Source: an uncultured beta proteobacterium (GTDB lineage Bacteria; Pseudomonadota; Gammaproteobacteria; Burkholderiales; Burkholderiaceae). Taken from it: a stretch of DNA of 33,086 bases. Of the stretch, positions 17,003 through 26,212 are shown one piece after another. The notes beneath the pieces were generated by a model that was given only the letters and a program-made list of their open reading frames with translations, did not search any database and was not told where the DNA came from. The stretch spans positions 1 to 33,086 of the forward strand of contig CAIKFU010000133.1 of assembly GCA_903826775.1 (NCBI GenBank), written 5' to 3'. The first letter of the stretch is position 1. The number at the start of each line of letters is the position of its first letter. A program made the position numbers and the translations under genes.

Positions 17003-18379
17003 TCACTTGATTACCCTGCGAAAAGTTTTTTGGGGATTTACTTCCGGTGGAGCTTCTCCATTCGAGGATGTTTGAGCAATTCCAGAGGCTCCCTTTCCAT
17101 GCAAGTAGCTTTCCGACCACCCGAGAATGAAATAAAACACCGGCTCCACATTTTCACCAAGATAAACCGTTGCCAAGGAAACAAAAATAGCAATTATGAT
17201 CCCCATAAGGGTAAATGCAATTGAATTCGATTCAACCGGCTCCGCCATTCCCTTCATATATAAACGCACTACTAACCAACCCATCAAAAGAATAAAAAGG
17301 GAAGTAGTGAAAATTCCGCTCATTAAAGAAAGCAGCAGATAGTAGTTGTCAATCGAGGACATACCAGGAACTTTTGGCCAGGTATTTTTTCCCCAGCCGA
17401 GCCATGCATGATCTTTGGCAATAGCAGTATATTTTTCAAATAAAACCTGGCGATAAATTGCCGTTTCTTGAGACATCGTCATCACTTGTCCAGGCTTTAC
17501 ATCTGTATAGCTTTTAAATCCTATATACCCAGGTACTCCAATTAAAATAATGCAACTGAATGCCGTAATCATTGCCATTTTTCTTTTTGGACTTCGTCCT
17601 GCATTCACAAAAAATGCAGCCAATATTCCTCCCAGCCAAGGCCCGCGTGCCAAGGTCATTACTGAGCCTAATAAAATTGCGCCAGTAATCAGCTTTCCTT
17701 TTGAAAGGGGTAGATTGGGGAATTTTTTAAAAGTTGCTTCCCAGTGGCCGCCCCACTCCAACCAACGGCTTAACCGATATGCAATAATCATCATCATGCC
17801 AGCCAAAATACAATGTGCGTATGGGCCGGCTATTCTTGCAAACCCATAACGAAAAGTAACTACCCAGCCACCGCCCTGCCCTGGGAAGAAAAATCTTGCA
17901 GGCAATTCCATAAACTGGTCGACGCCAAACTTAAATTCGTAGATACTCAAAACGGCAACGATCGACACCATAAAAGCGATTTGCTTTGCCAATTCAACAT
18001 GCAAACCTTCGCGCTCGATGGTTAGCCTAGCAACCATATATGGCCCAATAATCTTAAATAAAACCCCAAAGGTCCGATTTCTAGCCCCCTCAAAGCCCAC
18101 CGCCTGAAATTCAGAGACCACCATTAAAAAAGCAATAAAAATTACCAAAAAATCAGCAAACGACGGTTTCCAGAATCGGGCATAGGCTATCAAAGTTGCA
18201 ATAAAAAGGGGGATCATGATGGCCATCCCCGAATTTGGAGTGCCCATCACATTTGCATGGAAAGCATCCGGTACAAGCATCATTACCGGTATGTAAATCA
18301 GTACCGCAACTTTTCCAGGGGGATAGCGAAATAGCGCATGAATACAGGCAATCGTGCCAAGAAAAATGATTAAATTCAT
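17003..18379 (-). CDS. O-antigen polymerase/ligase-like membrane protein (Wzy_C type)
   Basis: A 458-residue polytopic inner-membrane protein with ten or more hydrophobic segments. A large periplasmic-type loop includes QETAIYRQVLFEKYTAIAKD followed by HAWLGWGKNTWP and SSIDNYYLLLSLMSG. The TLARGPWLGG motif and this loop are typical of the Wzy/WaaL O-antigen ligase superfamily. It probably polymerises lipid-linked repeat units of the exopolysaccharide made by the right-hand locus, which otherwise has a flippase but no polymerase in view. The cytoplasmic tail is short and hydrophilic. It is divergent from galE (75-base gap) and convergent with wssI. Ligase versus polymerase cannot be settled from sequence. 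Confidence 0.82.
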   Translation of the reverse strand: MNLIIFLGTIACIHALFRYPPGKVAVLIYIPVMMLVPDAFHANVMGTPNSGMAIMIPLFIATLIAYARFWKPSFADFLVIFIAFLMVVSEFQAVGFEGARNRTFGVLFKIIGPYMVARLTIEREGLHVELAKQIAFMVSIVAVLSIYEFKFGVDQFMELPARFFFPGQGGGWVVTFRYGFARIAGPYAHCILAGMMMIIAYRLSRWLEWGGHWEATFKKFPNLPLSKGKLITGAILLGSVMTLARGPWLGGILAAFFVNAGRSPKRKMAMITAFSCIILIGVPGYIGFKSYTDVKPGQVMTMSQETAIYRQVLFEKYTAIAKDHAWLGWGKNTWPKVPGMSSIDNYYLLLSLMSGIFTTSLFILLMGWLVVRLYMKGMAEPVESNSIAFTLMGIIIAIFVSLATVYLGENVEPVFYFILGWSESYLHGKGASGIAQTSSNGEAPPEVNPQKTFRRVIK

Positions 18380-18454
18380 AAAATTCTCAAACTGTTTGAT
18401 CTAGATGTTACATTAAACATTTGGATAATCAAAAGCAGTTAGAAGGGGCATTTA

Positions 18455-19423
18455 ATGAACATTCTTGTGGTTGGTGGAGCCGGCTATATTGGCTCCCATA
18501 TGACTTACAGACTTAATCAGGAAAACCACTCAGTCGTAGTGCTGGATGACCTTTCTGCAGGTTTCCGCGATGCAGTAAAGGGTGCCAAGCTCATTATAGG
18601 CAGCTTAGCAGACCAGGCTTTATTGGAACATATATTTTCCGAGCATCAATTCGATGCCGTCATGCATTTTGCTTCATTCATTCAAGTTGGCGAATCCGTA
18701 CGCAAGCCGGCCGATTATTACCGAAATAACGTTATTAATACCCTGAACCTGCTAGAAGCGATGGTAACCCATCAGGTAAAAAACTTTGTTTTCTCTTCTA
18801 CAGCCGCCATATTTGGAAATCCAGAATATTGCCCTATAGACGAAAAACATCGTGCTTGGCCTATTAACCCATATGGTCAAAGCAAATGGATGGTGGAGCA
18901 AATTCTTGGAGACTTTGAGCTTGCCTATGGACTGCAATCCGTTTGTCTTCGCTACTTCAATGCAGCGGGAGCGCTCCCTGAAGCAGGATTGGGAGAAAGG
19001 CATAATCCAGAAACCCATCTCATTCCGCTAATCCTTCAAGTTGCATCGGGTAGACGAGAGGCCATCTCAGTTTATGGCAGTGATTACGATACCCCTGATG
19101 GAACCTGTATCCGAGATTACATTCACATCATGGATTTATGCGACGCCCACCTTTTAGCGATAAACCACCTGATCTCAGGAAAAGGAAGTGCACGCTACAA
19201 CTTGGGCAATGGGCTAGGTTACTCAGTTCAGGAGGTTATTAAAACAGCGGGCGAAGTCACCGAACGCAATATTAAAGTCCTGCCAGAGGGTCGTCGCCCA
19301 GGGGATCCTGCGCGATTGGTTGCTGATTCCAAGCTGGCTAGAGCGGAACTGGGCTGGGAGCCAAAGCGGGCTCAACTTGAACGAATTATTCGTGATGCAT
19401 GGCTTTGGGAGCAACGCAAATAA
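18455..19423 (+). CDS. galE: UDP-glucose 4-epimerase GalE
   Basis: A 322-residue extended short-chain dehydrogenase. The NAD-binding motif GGAGYIG is at residues 7-13, SST at 114-116 and the catalytic YxxxK pair at Tyr140/Lys144. LRYFNAAGA and RDYIHIMDLCDAH are signature GalE segments. It interconverts UDP-glucose and UDP-galactose in the cytoplasm. It thereby links the UDP-glucose pool used by BcsA with galactose supply for the heteropolysaccharide. The ATG at 18455 has GAAGGGG about seven bases upstream. It is followed 91 bases downstream by a co-oriented glycosyltransferase. Confidence 0.95.
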   Translation: MNILVVGGAGYIGSHMTYRLNQENHSVVVLDDLSAGFRDAVKGAKLIIGSLADQALLEHIFSEHQFDAVMHFASFIQVGESVRKPADYYRNNVINTLNLLEAMVTHQVKNFVFSSTAAIFGNPEYCPIDEKHRAWPINPYGQSKWMVEQILGDFELAYGLQSVCLRYFNAAGALPEAGLGERHNPETHLIPLILQVASGRREAISVYGSDYDTPDGTCIRDYIHIMDLCDAHLLAINHLISGKGSARYNLGNGLGYSVQEVIKTAGEVTERNIKVLPEGRRPGDPARLVADSKLARAELGWEPKRAQLERIIRDAWLWEQRK

Positions 19424-19514
19424 TCGCAACTGAAATCGTAATAGCAAATGCTATAGTAGTACGCATATCATCCAAGATATTCCTAACTCAATCTTGTAGA
19501 TAAATTGTAAATTT

Positions 19515-20435
19515 ATGGCCCCCAATATTATCCATTTCATCTATGTTGGTGGAAGAGCGTTCTCCTTTATTCATTTTCTGGCAGTCTATACCGCCTATAA
19601 AGTAAACAAACCAGAACAGATTTATTTTCACCATACAGAAGAACCTTCAGGGAAATGGTGGGATATGGCGCGCCCCTTGCTTAAATTAAATCGGGTAGCC
19701 CCGGTTAATGAAATCTTTGGCAACCCGGTTATCTACCCCGCGCACAAAGCCGATATTATCCGCCTAGAAATGCTTAGGCAATTTGGTGGGATCTATTTGG
19801 ATTTGGATATTATTTCAATCAACCCATTTAAACCCCTCCTCAAATACAATTTCGTAATGGGGATTGAGCCGGGAACGGGTTTATGTAACGCAGTAATCAT
19901 TGCGTCAAAAGATGCCCCTTTCCTAGAGCTTTGGCAAGAAAAATACAAAACCTTCAATAAGGACTTGTGGAATTTTCATTCGGTAATCCTACCGGGAAAA
20001 ATGGCTAAAGAATTTCCCGAACTAATTTATCTTGCGGATAAGTATAATTTTTTTTACCCGACCCACAACGATCCTGTTTGTGAATATTTATGGGGAAACA
20101 AACCAAACATTAAATCACTCGCCATTCGAATGGGTAAAAATCTTGTCATGCTAGTCACTATGTGGTTAAAACGTGATCAAGACCCAATCAAACTAGCGTT
20201 TTATGAAACATTTCACGGGCTGCATGGAAAAGAATGGCACTATAGTCGCGCCCAAAAATCCTACTGCATTCATTTATGGGAGGGTTTATGGGGTAAGCCG
20301 TATTTAGATCAACTCTCCCCGGAATACCTTCAATCTAATCCATCCAATTTTGCCCGTCTTATGCGAAACATAATTCCAATGGATGAACTGGAAGCAATGG
20401 CTAAAGGTCAACCTATAGCGCTTCCTATGTCATAG
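19515..20435 (+). CDS. GT32-like glycosyltransferase with DXD motif
   Basis: A 306-residue cytoplasmic protein resembling the Gly_transf_sug (DXD) family. PNIIHFIYVGG opens the first strand. The strongly diagnostic segment ADIIRLEMLRQFGGIYLDLD places the metal-binding DLD at residues 96-98. It probably transfers a sugar from a nucleotide donor onto a lipid-linked repeat unit. Its acceptor and sugar are unknown. It lies after galE and converges on the export lipoprotein gene with a 55-base gap. It is the only glycosyltransferase of the cluster on the + strand, so it may be expressed separately with galE. Confidence 0.85.
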   Translation: MAPNIIHFIYVGGRAFSFIHFLAVYTAYKVNKPEQIYFHHTEEPSGKWWDMARPLLKLNRVAPVNEIFGNPVIYPAHKADIIRLEMLRQFGGIYLDLDIISINPFKPLLKYNFVMGIEPGTGLCNAVIIASKDAPFLELWQEKYKTFNKDLWNFHSVILPGKMAKEFPELIYLADKYNFFYPTHNDPVCEYLWGNKPNIKSLAIRMGKNLVMLVTMWLKRDQDPIKLAFYETFHGLHGKEWHYSRAQKSYCIHLWEGLWGKPYLDQLSPEYLQSNPSNFARLMRNIIPMDELEAMAKGQPIALPMS

Positions 20436-20490
20436 AGAACTAAATATGCAACCCTTCTTATGCGCTAACAGATAAAATCGATTTTTAACC

Positions 20491-21507
20491 TCAAGGCTTA
20501 ATAAATCCAGCCACATACCCAAATGTTAGGAAACCCAAACCTGGCATAAGTTGTTGAACAAAATATCCGACCTCTGCGATCGTACTCATTGGAACGTAAA
20601 TAATATCGCCTTCTTCCAGTCCAACATTCACACTTTTGCCTTCTGTCATCAAATTATCAAATGGGATCCTCTGGACAGCATCTTTACTTTGACGATAAAG
20701 TCCAATCTTATCTGTATTTGCACCCATGAGAGGTCCGCCTGCTTGAGCTAAAGCATCCAAATATGTCATGCCAGGCGTTAATCTATAAGCCCCAGGCCTT
20801 GTAACATATCCCATTACATAGACTGTGGTATCCGAAGAATCAGGGATATACACTAAGTCATTTGCTTTTAATCGAATGTTATAAGCTAAATCACCGTTAT
20901 TGATTAAGCGCTTCAAATCAACCCAAATGACTTTGTCACGCCCACGAAATATTGCACATCGGGTTAAAGTAGCCTGCTTATCCAGAACAGGAAGACTGCC
21001 AGACCTGGCTAATACATCAAGCAACATCGGAGGGCGATCAAAAGCTAATGTGCCAGGAGTCAAAACGCGCCCAAGCACTGTTACCCTATTCGACTTATAT
21101 TCTTCTACATCTATGTCAACAATAGGCTTTTTATAATATCGATCCAAATTATGGCTAATATTTTTAGCTGCTTCTTCGCGCGTCATGGTTGCGATGTTTT
21201 GCGAGCCTATTAAGGGAATGCTAACGTGTCCATCAGGCCCAACAATATGCCTACCGCTTAATTCAGGGCGATTCCAAACGGTTACATTGATCTTATCGCC
21301 TTCACCAAGGCGATAAATAATATCGGTCTCATTTTCAAACTTGGTCAGTTCATCTATATCAGCAAAGGTAACTTTATCCTTTACCGGAACCTTAAAGACT
21401 TCGGTATTACGAGGGTCAACCGGTGGTTGCGGCGCAATTCCACAAGACGATAGTATTGCAATCGCAACAATAAAAGATACAAATCGAGTTAACGCTTTTG
21501 CCGCCAA
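20491..21507 (-). CDS. Wza-type polysaccharide export outer-membrane lipoprotein
   Basis: The frame is open from 21681, but the first 58 codons lie over the flippase gene and do not look like an export signal. A TTG at 21507 is preceded eight bases upstream by TAGGAAAG and starts a signal peptide of a few basic residues, a hydrophobic core and the lipobox LSSC (Cys22), so I prefer 338 residues. Then follow a polysaccharide export domain (YRLGEGDKINVTVWNRPELS) and two SLBB-like regions. The C-terminal hydrophobic segment may be the outer-membrane helix of a Wza-like octamer. It overlaps the upstream flippase gene by 19 bases and should be its partner in export. A start further upstream is possible but weaker. 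Confidence 0.88.
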   Translation of the reverse strand: MAAKALTRFVSFIVAIAILSSCGIAPQPPVDPRNTEVFKVPVKDKVTFADIDELTKFENETDIIYRLGEGDKINVTVWNRPELSGRHIVGPDGHVSIPLIGSQNIATMTREEAAKNISHNLDRYYKKPIVDIDVEEYKSNRVTVLGRVLTPGTLAFDRPPMLLDVLARSGSLPVLDKQATLTRCAIFRGRDKVIWVDLKRLINNGDLAYNIRLKANDLVYIPDSSDTTVYVMGYVTRPGAYRLTPGMTYLDALAQAGGPLMGANTDKIGLYRQSKDAVQRIPFDNLMTEGKSVNVGLEEGDIIYVPMSTIAEVGYFVQQLMPGLGFLTFGYVAGFIKP

Positions 21508-23072
21508 AATAACTTTCCTAAAAATTTTCCGCGCAAATCTTTCAAATTCACTCTCTCCGCAGGAGTCAAAATATAACTCCAGCAAACCAAAAGATAGGTA
21601 AAAGTATATAGCATCCCTACAACACCCAAAATAGCCAGAGTACTCCAACGCCCTAGAGTGGACGGGATACTTAATTCCCATAAAAGCCTAAATAAGCCTC
21701 CCAATAAAAAGGCAAATAAACCGGGAATAATTGCATCATGTAGCAAATACCTCATAGGAACATGAAGAATTCGCTGATTAACCAAAATATACATTGATGA
21801 CGCCATAGCACTTCCAATCGCCAAACCCCAAGCCAAGCCTTCGAGGTTAGTGGGCATTAAAAAAAGCATGGCACTGACCCAAATTAAGAGCATTGCTACT
21901 CGTAAGCCATGGTAAACAAATTCATTTTCGACTTTGCCCATTGCCCGCAATATAGAAGAACCAGGTCCGGTAATGATGTGCAAATAAGACCAAAGAGCAG
22001 TCAAGGTCATAATCAACGTTAGGCCATTTAGTTCCCCCATCTTTGTGCCAAGCCAAGCCATTCCTATTGGAGCCGAAAACGCCGCAATAAAGCCAAGGGG
22101 AATGGCTGCAATTAAACCCGTAGACCGCGTCGATTGTCGATAAAGAGAGCGAATTGCCTCCATATCGTCTTGGGCAGCGTGACGAGAGCCGGTGGCCATG
22201 GTGACATTGCTTATTGCCGAAGGGATAGCCAAAGCAGAAACGGGTAATTTAGTGGATAAATCAAACAAGGCCATACCACTAGGCCCAAGAAAATATCCAG
22301 ACAAAATGCGATCGAGTGAAAAAAGTACGGTTGCGCAAAATGCACTTGCTTGAACTATTGCGCCAAAACCATAAAAATGGCGCAACATTTTCTTATCAAA
22401 ATACCGAAACCGAACCTTTAAACCGGGTAAAAAATGATGAGCAAGATACATAAATGACAATAGCGACATTACGTATCGCAAGACAAACGCTATAAGGAGA
22501 GAATAAACACCGAACCCAAGATAAAGGCAAATAAAAATCAAGGTCGGCTCTAAAATGTATCCAACAATTGCTACCGATTGCTCCTCTTTTATGCGTTGAA
22601 GGCCATGCAGTAAGTAACAGTAGGCCCCAAGCGTTAAATCCAATAAAAACATACTCATCGTTCCAAGAATTAGAATTCCAGCCTTTTCACGATAAAGCAC
22701 ATCAATTTTTAGAAATTCAAGGATAGAGGGCAATAAAGCCCATACAACTAGGATTATTACCAATGCCATGCACGTAAGCATTGTTACGCCGGTACTTAAT
22801 AGACGATTAATGCCATCAATATTGTCTTCGGCATGATAGCGTGCAGTAAAACGAACATACACACTAGAAAATCCTACATCGGTTAATCCAACATACATAA
22901 TCAAGATAAAACAAGCTGTCCAAAGCCCATATTCAGATAAAGAAATATATGACAATACAAGCGGAGGAATGCACAAACGCGTAACCAGATAGAAAGCTTT
23001 TGCAATCATTGCAATGCTTGCATTTCCTGCCGGATCGGAATGAAGTGTGGGTGATTTCTTGCTAGAACTCAT
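21489..23072 (-). CDS. Wzx-type polysaccharide flippase (MATE/oligosaccharidyl-lipid flippase superfamily)
   Basis: A polytopic inner-membrane protein of about 527 residues from the ATG at 23072; an upstream TTG at 23093 would add seven residues without a better ribosome site. It has twelve or more hydrophobic segments. The N-terminal region reads LVTRLCIPPLVLSYISLSEYG followed by GLWTACFILIMYVGLTDVGF, typical of Wzx proteins. It should flip undecaprenyl-linked repeat units to the periplasm for polymerisation. The last 19 bases overlap the preferred start of the Wza-type gene. A 127-base AT-rich gap separates it from the glycosidase gene upstream; I see no clear terminator there. Confidence 0.88.
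   Translation of the reverse strand: MSSSKKSPTLHSDPAGNASIAMIAKAFYLVTRLCIPPLVLSYISLSEYGLWTACFILIMYVGLTDVGFSSVYVRFTARYHAEDNIDGINRLLSTGVTMLTCMALVIILVVWALLPSILEFLKIDVLYREKAGILILGTMSMFLLDLTLGAYCYLLHGLQRIKEEQSVAIVGYILEPTLIFICLYLGFGVYSLLIAFVLRYVMSLLSFMYLAHHFLPGLKVRFRYFDKKMLRHFYGFGAIVQASAFCATVLFSLDRILSGYFLGPSGMALFDLSTKLPVSALAIPSAISNVTMATGSRHAAQDDMEAIRSLYRQSTRSTGLIAAIPLGFIAAFSAPIGMAWLGTKMGELNGLTLIMTLTALWSYLHIITGPGSSILRAMGKVENEFVYHGLRVAMLLIWVSAMLFLMPTNLEGLAWGLAIGSAMASSMYILVNQRILHVPMRYLLHDAIIPGLFAFLLGGLFRLLWELSIPSTLGRWSTLAILGVVGMLYTFTYLLVCWSYILTPAERVNLKDLRGKFLGKLFWRQKR
21508..21520 (-). promoter_or_regulatory. Shine-Dalgarno that decides the TTG start of the Wza-type gene
   Basis: On the - strand TAGGAAAG (13-20 bases in from the right of this block, plus coordinates 21513-21520) stands eight bases before TTG at 21507. 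It lies within the last codons of the flippase gene. The lipoprotein signal that begins at this TTG gives independent support. Confidence 0.6.
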
Positions 23073-23199
23073 AATCTCAATTTTTCGATACAACGTATGT
23101 TACAAAATTTGCAACACTGTAAATAAAGTGATTTATAAAATTTTCATAATGGGAGTATTTAGACTCAATCTATAAAAATACTTAATTAACCCAAAAAAA

Positions 23200-25368
23200 T
23201 TATTTCGTAGTTTTTTCTAGAGTAATCAAACTATACGGCTGGACGGTAAAACCAATTTGTCCTTTTTGACAGGCGACCAATTGATCAACAACGCTAACTT
23301 GAGGCTGCTGTTCATTATTGCGCATTGGATCAGACCCATCCAGTAATTTTAAAGTATAGGACTCTCCTGATGCGCAACCCAAATCCAATTTGACTGGAAC
23401 AGCTACCGAGTTAGCAGAAACCAAGGCAATTGATTTGCCGTTGTCAAAAGCCAAGCTGGTCATCAGAGTGCAGAATTTACCCGAACAATCAGTTAAACGG
23501 GGTTTTCCAGCAACAATTCGATTCAGCATGGCTAAAGCCAAACCGGTTGGCCTCAATCGGTTTGGAACGCTTAAATCCCTTGTTACACCCCATATTCGAA
23601 CCAAATCCTTTGAATCCCCAAAAAAGCTATCAAGACCAGAAAATGAATAAACAGCCTGCTCCCTAATGCCAACTAGACTTGCTTGCATCAAGCGTCGCGC
23701 TAACGCGGCTCCGCTTGCCCCACTTGTAACAACGATATTTCGTAATTCGCTATTTGATGTTCCTAAGGTGGTATGAAAATTTACCTCATAAACAGAAAGG
23801 CTTTTTCCCTGACTTTTGGCTACGGCCTCCTCTTGACCCAACAAAACATCATCGTCGGCAAATGAAAGCTTGATCGCATCCGCAATTGAAGTGCCAGCGT
23901 CTAATTTATACATAAAGTATGGACCAATGGCCAAACGATCCGATTGCTTACTGTAGACACCTGTTAGCTTGACATTATCGGCCCAAGCAAATAAAGCTCC
24001 CAAAACCATTTTTAGGCGTTTATCGTTTCCAGACCCGTCGCGGAGCAACTTAAAACCTCTATCAGATACCTGCCCTAATGTAATTGGATCCGGTATGCTG
24101 CCAGGACGGAATATGGTATTCCAGTTTTCATTTCCAAACTCCACCATAACGTCAGTAAATCCATACTCATCGGCAGCTTGATGAAGATAAGATCCAAATT
24201 TAGTCCATTCTTCATCTGAAAGCGTACTAGGCGCAACAATCCATGGCTGAGCATTAATCGCTTTACATAGAGCAAAAAAATCACTCAACCCATACTGTAT
24301 CTGATACTCATTGCCCGGCCTGTATCTAGTTGGCTTGTGTGCAAATGAATCCGATACCCGATTTGTGAAGGTATCTCCAAGTTGCCCCTGCCAATCACGC
24401 AAAAACCCCGGATGCAGAGTTTTCAACGTTTCAACAACTGCATTTCGAAATCCCCCAGGACCAGGGCTAGACTCGCCCAAATACACGTCATCTATCAATA
24501 CCTCGTCATTACTCGCTAACATTGCAAGAGTTAATACTCCTGGAGGTCCAGCATCATTAGCAGCAAATTCAAATTCGTAATATTTCCAACTGGAATCTGG
24601 TGTAATTTCAGCATTAAAAAATGGCATACTTTGCTGTCTACCGAAATACAGCTTTAAACTTGCTGTTTTTCCCGCCTGTTTAGCCCAAAATGCCAGTTTC
24701 CATTTACCGTTTACCAATAAAAGCTTACCGGCTCGATCACTGATTGCATCAAAATATTGAATGATTTCGGTTGTTTGGGAAGGTATTGCCAGCAAACGAA
24801 CGGATTTTTGGCCAGAACTACCAGGCGGAATATCTTTACTAACGCTAATTCGCCCTCCACTCTTCCACCAATTTGGCGCGATGGCGGGATCCACCTCTCC
24901 CGATACAGCAACCACATCCCCTTTCCCCAACCCTAAAACTGTTGTATCAGTAAAAAATTGATCGGGACCATTTTCTGAGATTCTTGCTGAATCGAGGATC
25001 TTGCCCTGTCGTCCAGCCAATACTCCACTTCGGATATCAAAACTTCCTCCCGCCCAAAATCCCTTGGTGCGCGCAAGCCAATTTGTATCATCAGTAAATG
25101 ATCGTGGGCCAACTTGGTCAACGATGACAATCGCACGATCAAGAATGCTTTCAAAGCCCGGATTGGCGACGATATTAGAACGCAATTGCTCGGCACCATA
25201 AGTGCCAGTACCCCCAAGATTTAACCCGTATCGAGGCAACTCTACCCCCAATGAAGTGGGTAGCACTTTTATAATCACTCCAGAGTCGCTGCTAGAGCAA
25301 GCTGAGGTTAAGAATATAGAAGTAAAACAAATGCATATTAAAATTCTAAGAGAATTGGGATATTTCAT
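23200..25368 (-). CDS. Lipoprotein glycoside hydrolase, clan GH-A (arabinofuranosidase/GH39-51-like), with N-terminal carbohydrate-binding region
   Basis: A 722-residue exported protein. An N-terminal hydrophobic signal ends in TSAC (Cys24), an imperfect lipobox. Residues about 60-300 look like a beta-sandwich carbohydrate-binding module (KLAFWAKQAGKTASLKLYFG, then DEVLIDDVYLGES). A TIM-barrel follows (about 305-620): VEFGNENWN puts the acid/base at Glu414 and SVYEVNFHT the nucleophile at Glu528, the usual clan GH-A pair. The C-terminal 90 or so residues are beta-rich. It is inside the polysaccharide operon, so it probably trims or remodels the exported polymer at the outer membrane or periplasm. 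The family and linkage specificity are not determinable by eye. Confidence 0.78.
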   Translation of the reverse strand: MKYPNSLRILICICFTSIFLTSACSSSDSGVIIKVLPTSLGVELPRYGLNLGGTGTYGAEQLRSNIVANPGFESILDRAIVIVDQVGPRSFTDDTNWLARTKGFWAGGSFDIRSGVLAGRQGKILDSARISENGPDQFFTDTTVLGLGKGDVVAVSGEVDPAIAPNWWKSGGRISVSKDIPPGSSGQKSVRLLAIPSQTTEIIQYFDAISDRAGKLLLVNGKWKLAFWAKQAGKTASLKLYFGRQQSMPFFNAEITPDSSWKYYEFEFAANDAGPPGVLTLAMLASNDEVLIDDVYLGESSPGPGGFRNAVVETLKTLHPGFLRDWQGQLGDTFTNRVSDSFAHKPTRYRPGNEYQIQYGLSDFFALCKAINAQPWIVAPSTLSDEEWTKFGSYLHQAADEYGFTDVMVEFGNENWNTIFRPGSIPDPITLGQVSDRGFKLLRDGSGNDKRLKMVLGALFAWADNVKLTGVYSKQSDRLAIGPYFMYKLDAGTSIADAIKLSFADDDVLLGQEEAVAKSQGKSLSVYEVNFHTTLGTSNSELRNIVVTSGASGAALARRLMQASLVGIREQAVYSFSGLDSFFGDSKDLVRIWGVTRDLSVPNRLRPTGLALAMLNRIVAGKPRLTDCSGKFCTLMTSLAFDNGKSIALVSANSVAVPVKLDLGCASGESYTLKLLDGSDPMRNNEQQPQVSVVDQLVACQKGQIGFTVQPYSLITLEKTTK

Positions 25369-25389
25369 ATCAATATAATCATCCCTTTA

Positions 25390-25418
25390 ATTTTAGCCCA
25401 ACAATAACCTGATGTTTA
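25390..25418 (-). promoter_or_regulatory. Candidate internal promoter ahead of the glycosidase gene
   Basis: On the - strand TAAACA (25418-25413) and TAAAAT (25395-25390) are separated by 17 bases, matching four and five of six sigma-70 consensus bases. The start codon at 25368 lies about 21 bases below the -10 box, so the leader would be short. The -35 lies within the left arm, in plus coordinates, of a perfect inverted repeat. Confidence 0.3.
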
Positions 25419-25431
25419 TACACATAAACAT
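25412..25431. repeat. Perfect 8-bp inverted repeat, operator-like
   Basis: ATGTTTAT and ATAAACAT (25412-25419 and 25424-25431) are perfect complements around ACAC. The arms are AT-rich and no T-run follows on the - strand, so a transcription terminator is unlikely. It lies between the GT25 and glycosidase genes and overlaps a possible -35 box, which suits a repressor operator. Confidence 0.4.
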
Positions 25432-25456
25432 GCAGAGAGTATTGCTAGAAAATATT

Positions 25457-26179
25457 TCATTTTAAAATTCGCCTCCCAATATTTTTTAGTCCTCGAAATA
25501 GGCTTGCTAGCTGAATAAACCCGCCCGTTTTGTCGTACCATTTATTAGGAAAAATATCGCTTCGCGAACTGCGTTGCCCCCCAAGAGATGGCACAGAAAT
25601 TAAAGTGCGCACTTCGGGGTGGTGCGTACGAAATAAAGAATATGCGCCATCAACATGCATAGGCCCGCCGAATGGGTCTCCAGGTTGCCTATTAAGACAG
25701 GATTCCAAGTAATCTCGAAGTGGTCTCATTACAGGGCGGTTTAAAGCATAAAAGTGAGTTGTTGCAAGGGGTTTGTTAGTCAATTCCCAAACGGGGGGAA
25801 GATTGTTATCAAGCATCGGTTCAACGTGCCCAATATAAGCAAAATCCCATTGACCGTTTTGCAGCACTAAACACATTTCCGATTGGGTCTCTGAAAAGCG
25901 GCCATCAATACTTAAATCATCTTCCATCACCAAAACATTATCAAGATCATCTTTAATCGCATCGTTCAATATTCCAAGATGACTTAAAAAACAGCCCCTA
26001 GCACCAACACTTGGAAATAAACCGGCATCGTCTGGCCTAACAGCATTAAAGTAACGAATTTTATTTGCATCTACACTCAACCCATTTCTAGCAAGTTCTA
26101 TCTCCATCTCTCGCCGCCGATCAGATCGATCAGGCAAATTAACAATATAAACACGAGTAAATTGATCGATTAATTTCAT
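25457..26179 (-). CDS. GT25-family glycosyltransferase
   Basis: A 240-residue cytoplasmic protein of the LPS glycosyltransferase family 25. RVYIVNLPDRSDRR opens the protein, GCFLSHLGIL follows near 62-71, and VLVMEDDLSID gives Glu86-Asp87-Asp88 as the acidic motif. These are the hallmark segments of GT25, which adds galactose or related sugars in LPS and capsule synthesis. A galactose donor would fit the nearby galE, but the donor cannot be read from sequence. It lies 33 bases downstream of the chain-length gene and 88 bases before the glycosidase. Confidence 0.88.
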   Translation of the reverse strand: MKLIDQFTRVYIVNLPDRSDRRREMEIELARNGLSVDANKIRYFNAVRPDDAGLFPSVGARGCFLSHLGILNDAIKDDLDNVLVMEDDLSIDGRFSETQSEMCLVLQNGQWDFAYIGHVEPMLDNNLPPVWELTNKPLATTHFYALNRPVMRPLRDYLESCLNRQPGDPFGGPMHVDGAYSLFRTHHPEVRTLISVPSLGGQRSSRSDIFPNKWYDKTGGFIQLASLFRGLKNIGRRILK

Positions 26180-26212
26180 AGTAAACGAAGTAAATTAAAT
26201 GCAGAAGACATG

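Noticed and set aside
19441..19454. Palindromic ATAGCA-AA-TGCTAT between galE and the GT32 gene
   Set aside because: Too short to be a terminator, no T-run, and no promoter element nearby; expected by chance at this scale.
20474..20485. Palindrome AAAATCGATTTT between the convergent GT32 and Wza-type genes
   Set aside because: No loop, all A/T except the centre, and no GC stem; not a convincing terminator.
21508..21681. Long N-terminal extension of the Wza-type protein
   Set aside because: It lies in the other frame of the flippase gene, is not signal-like, and a TTG with a good ribosome site directly precedes a lipoprotein signal.
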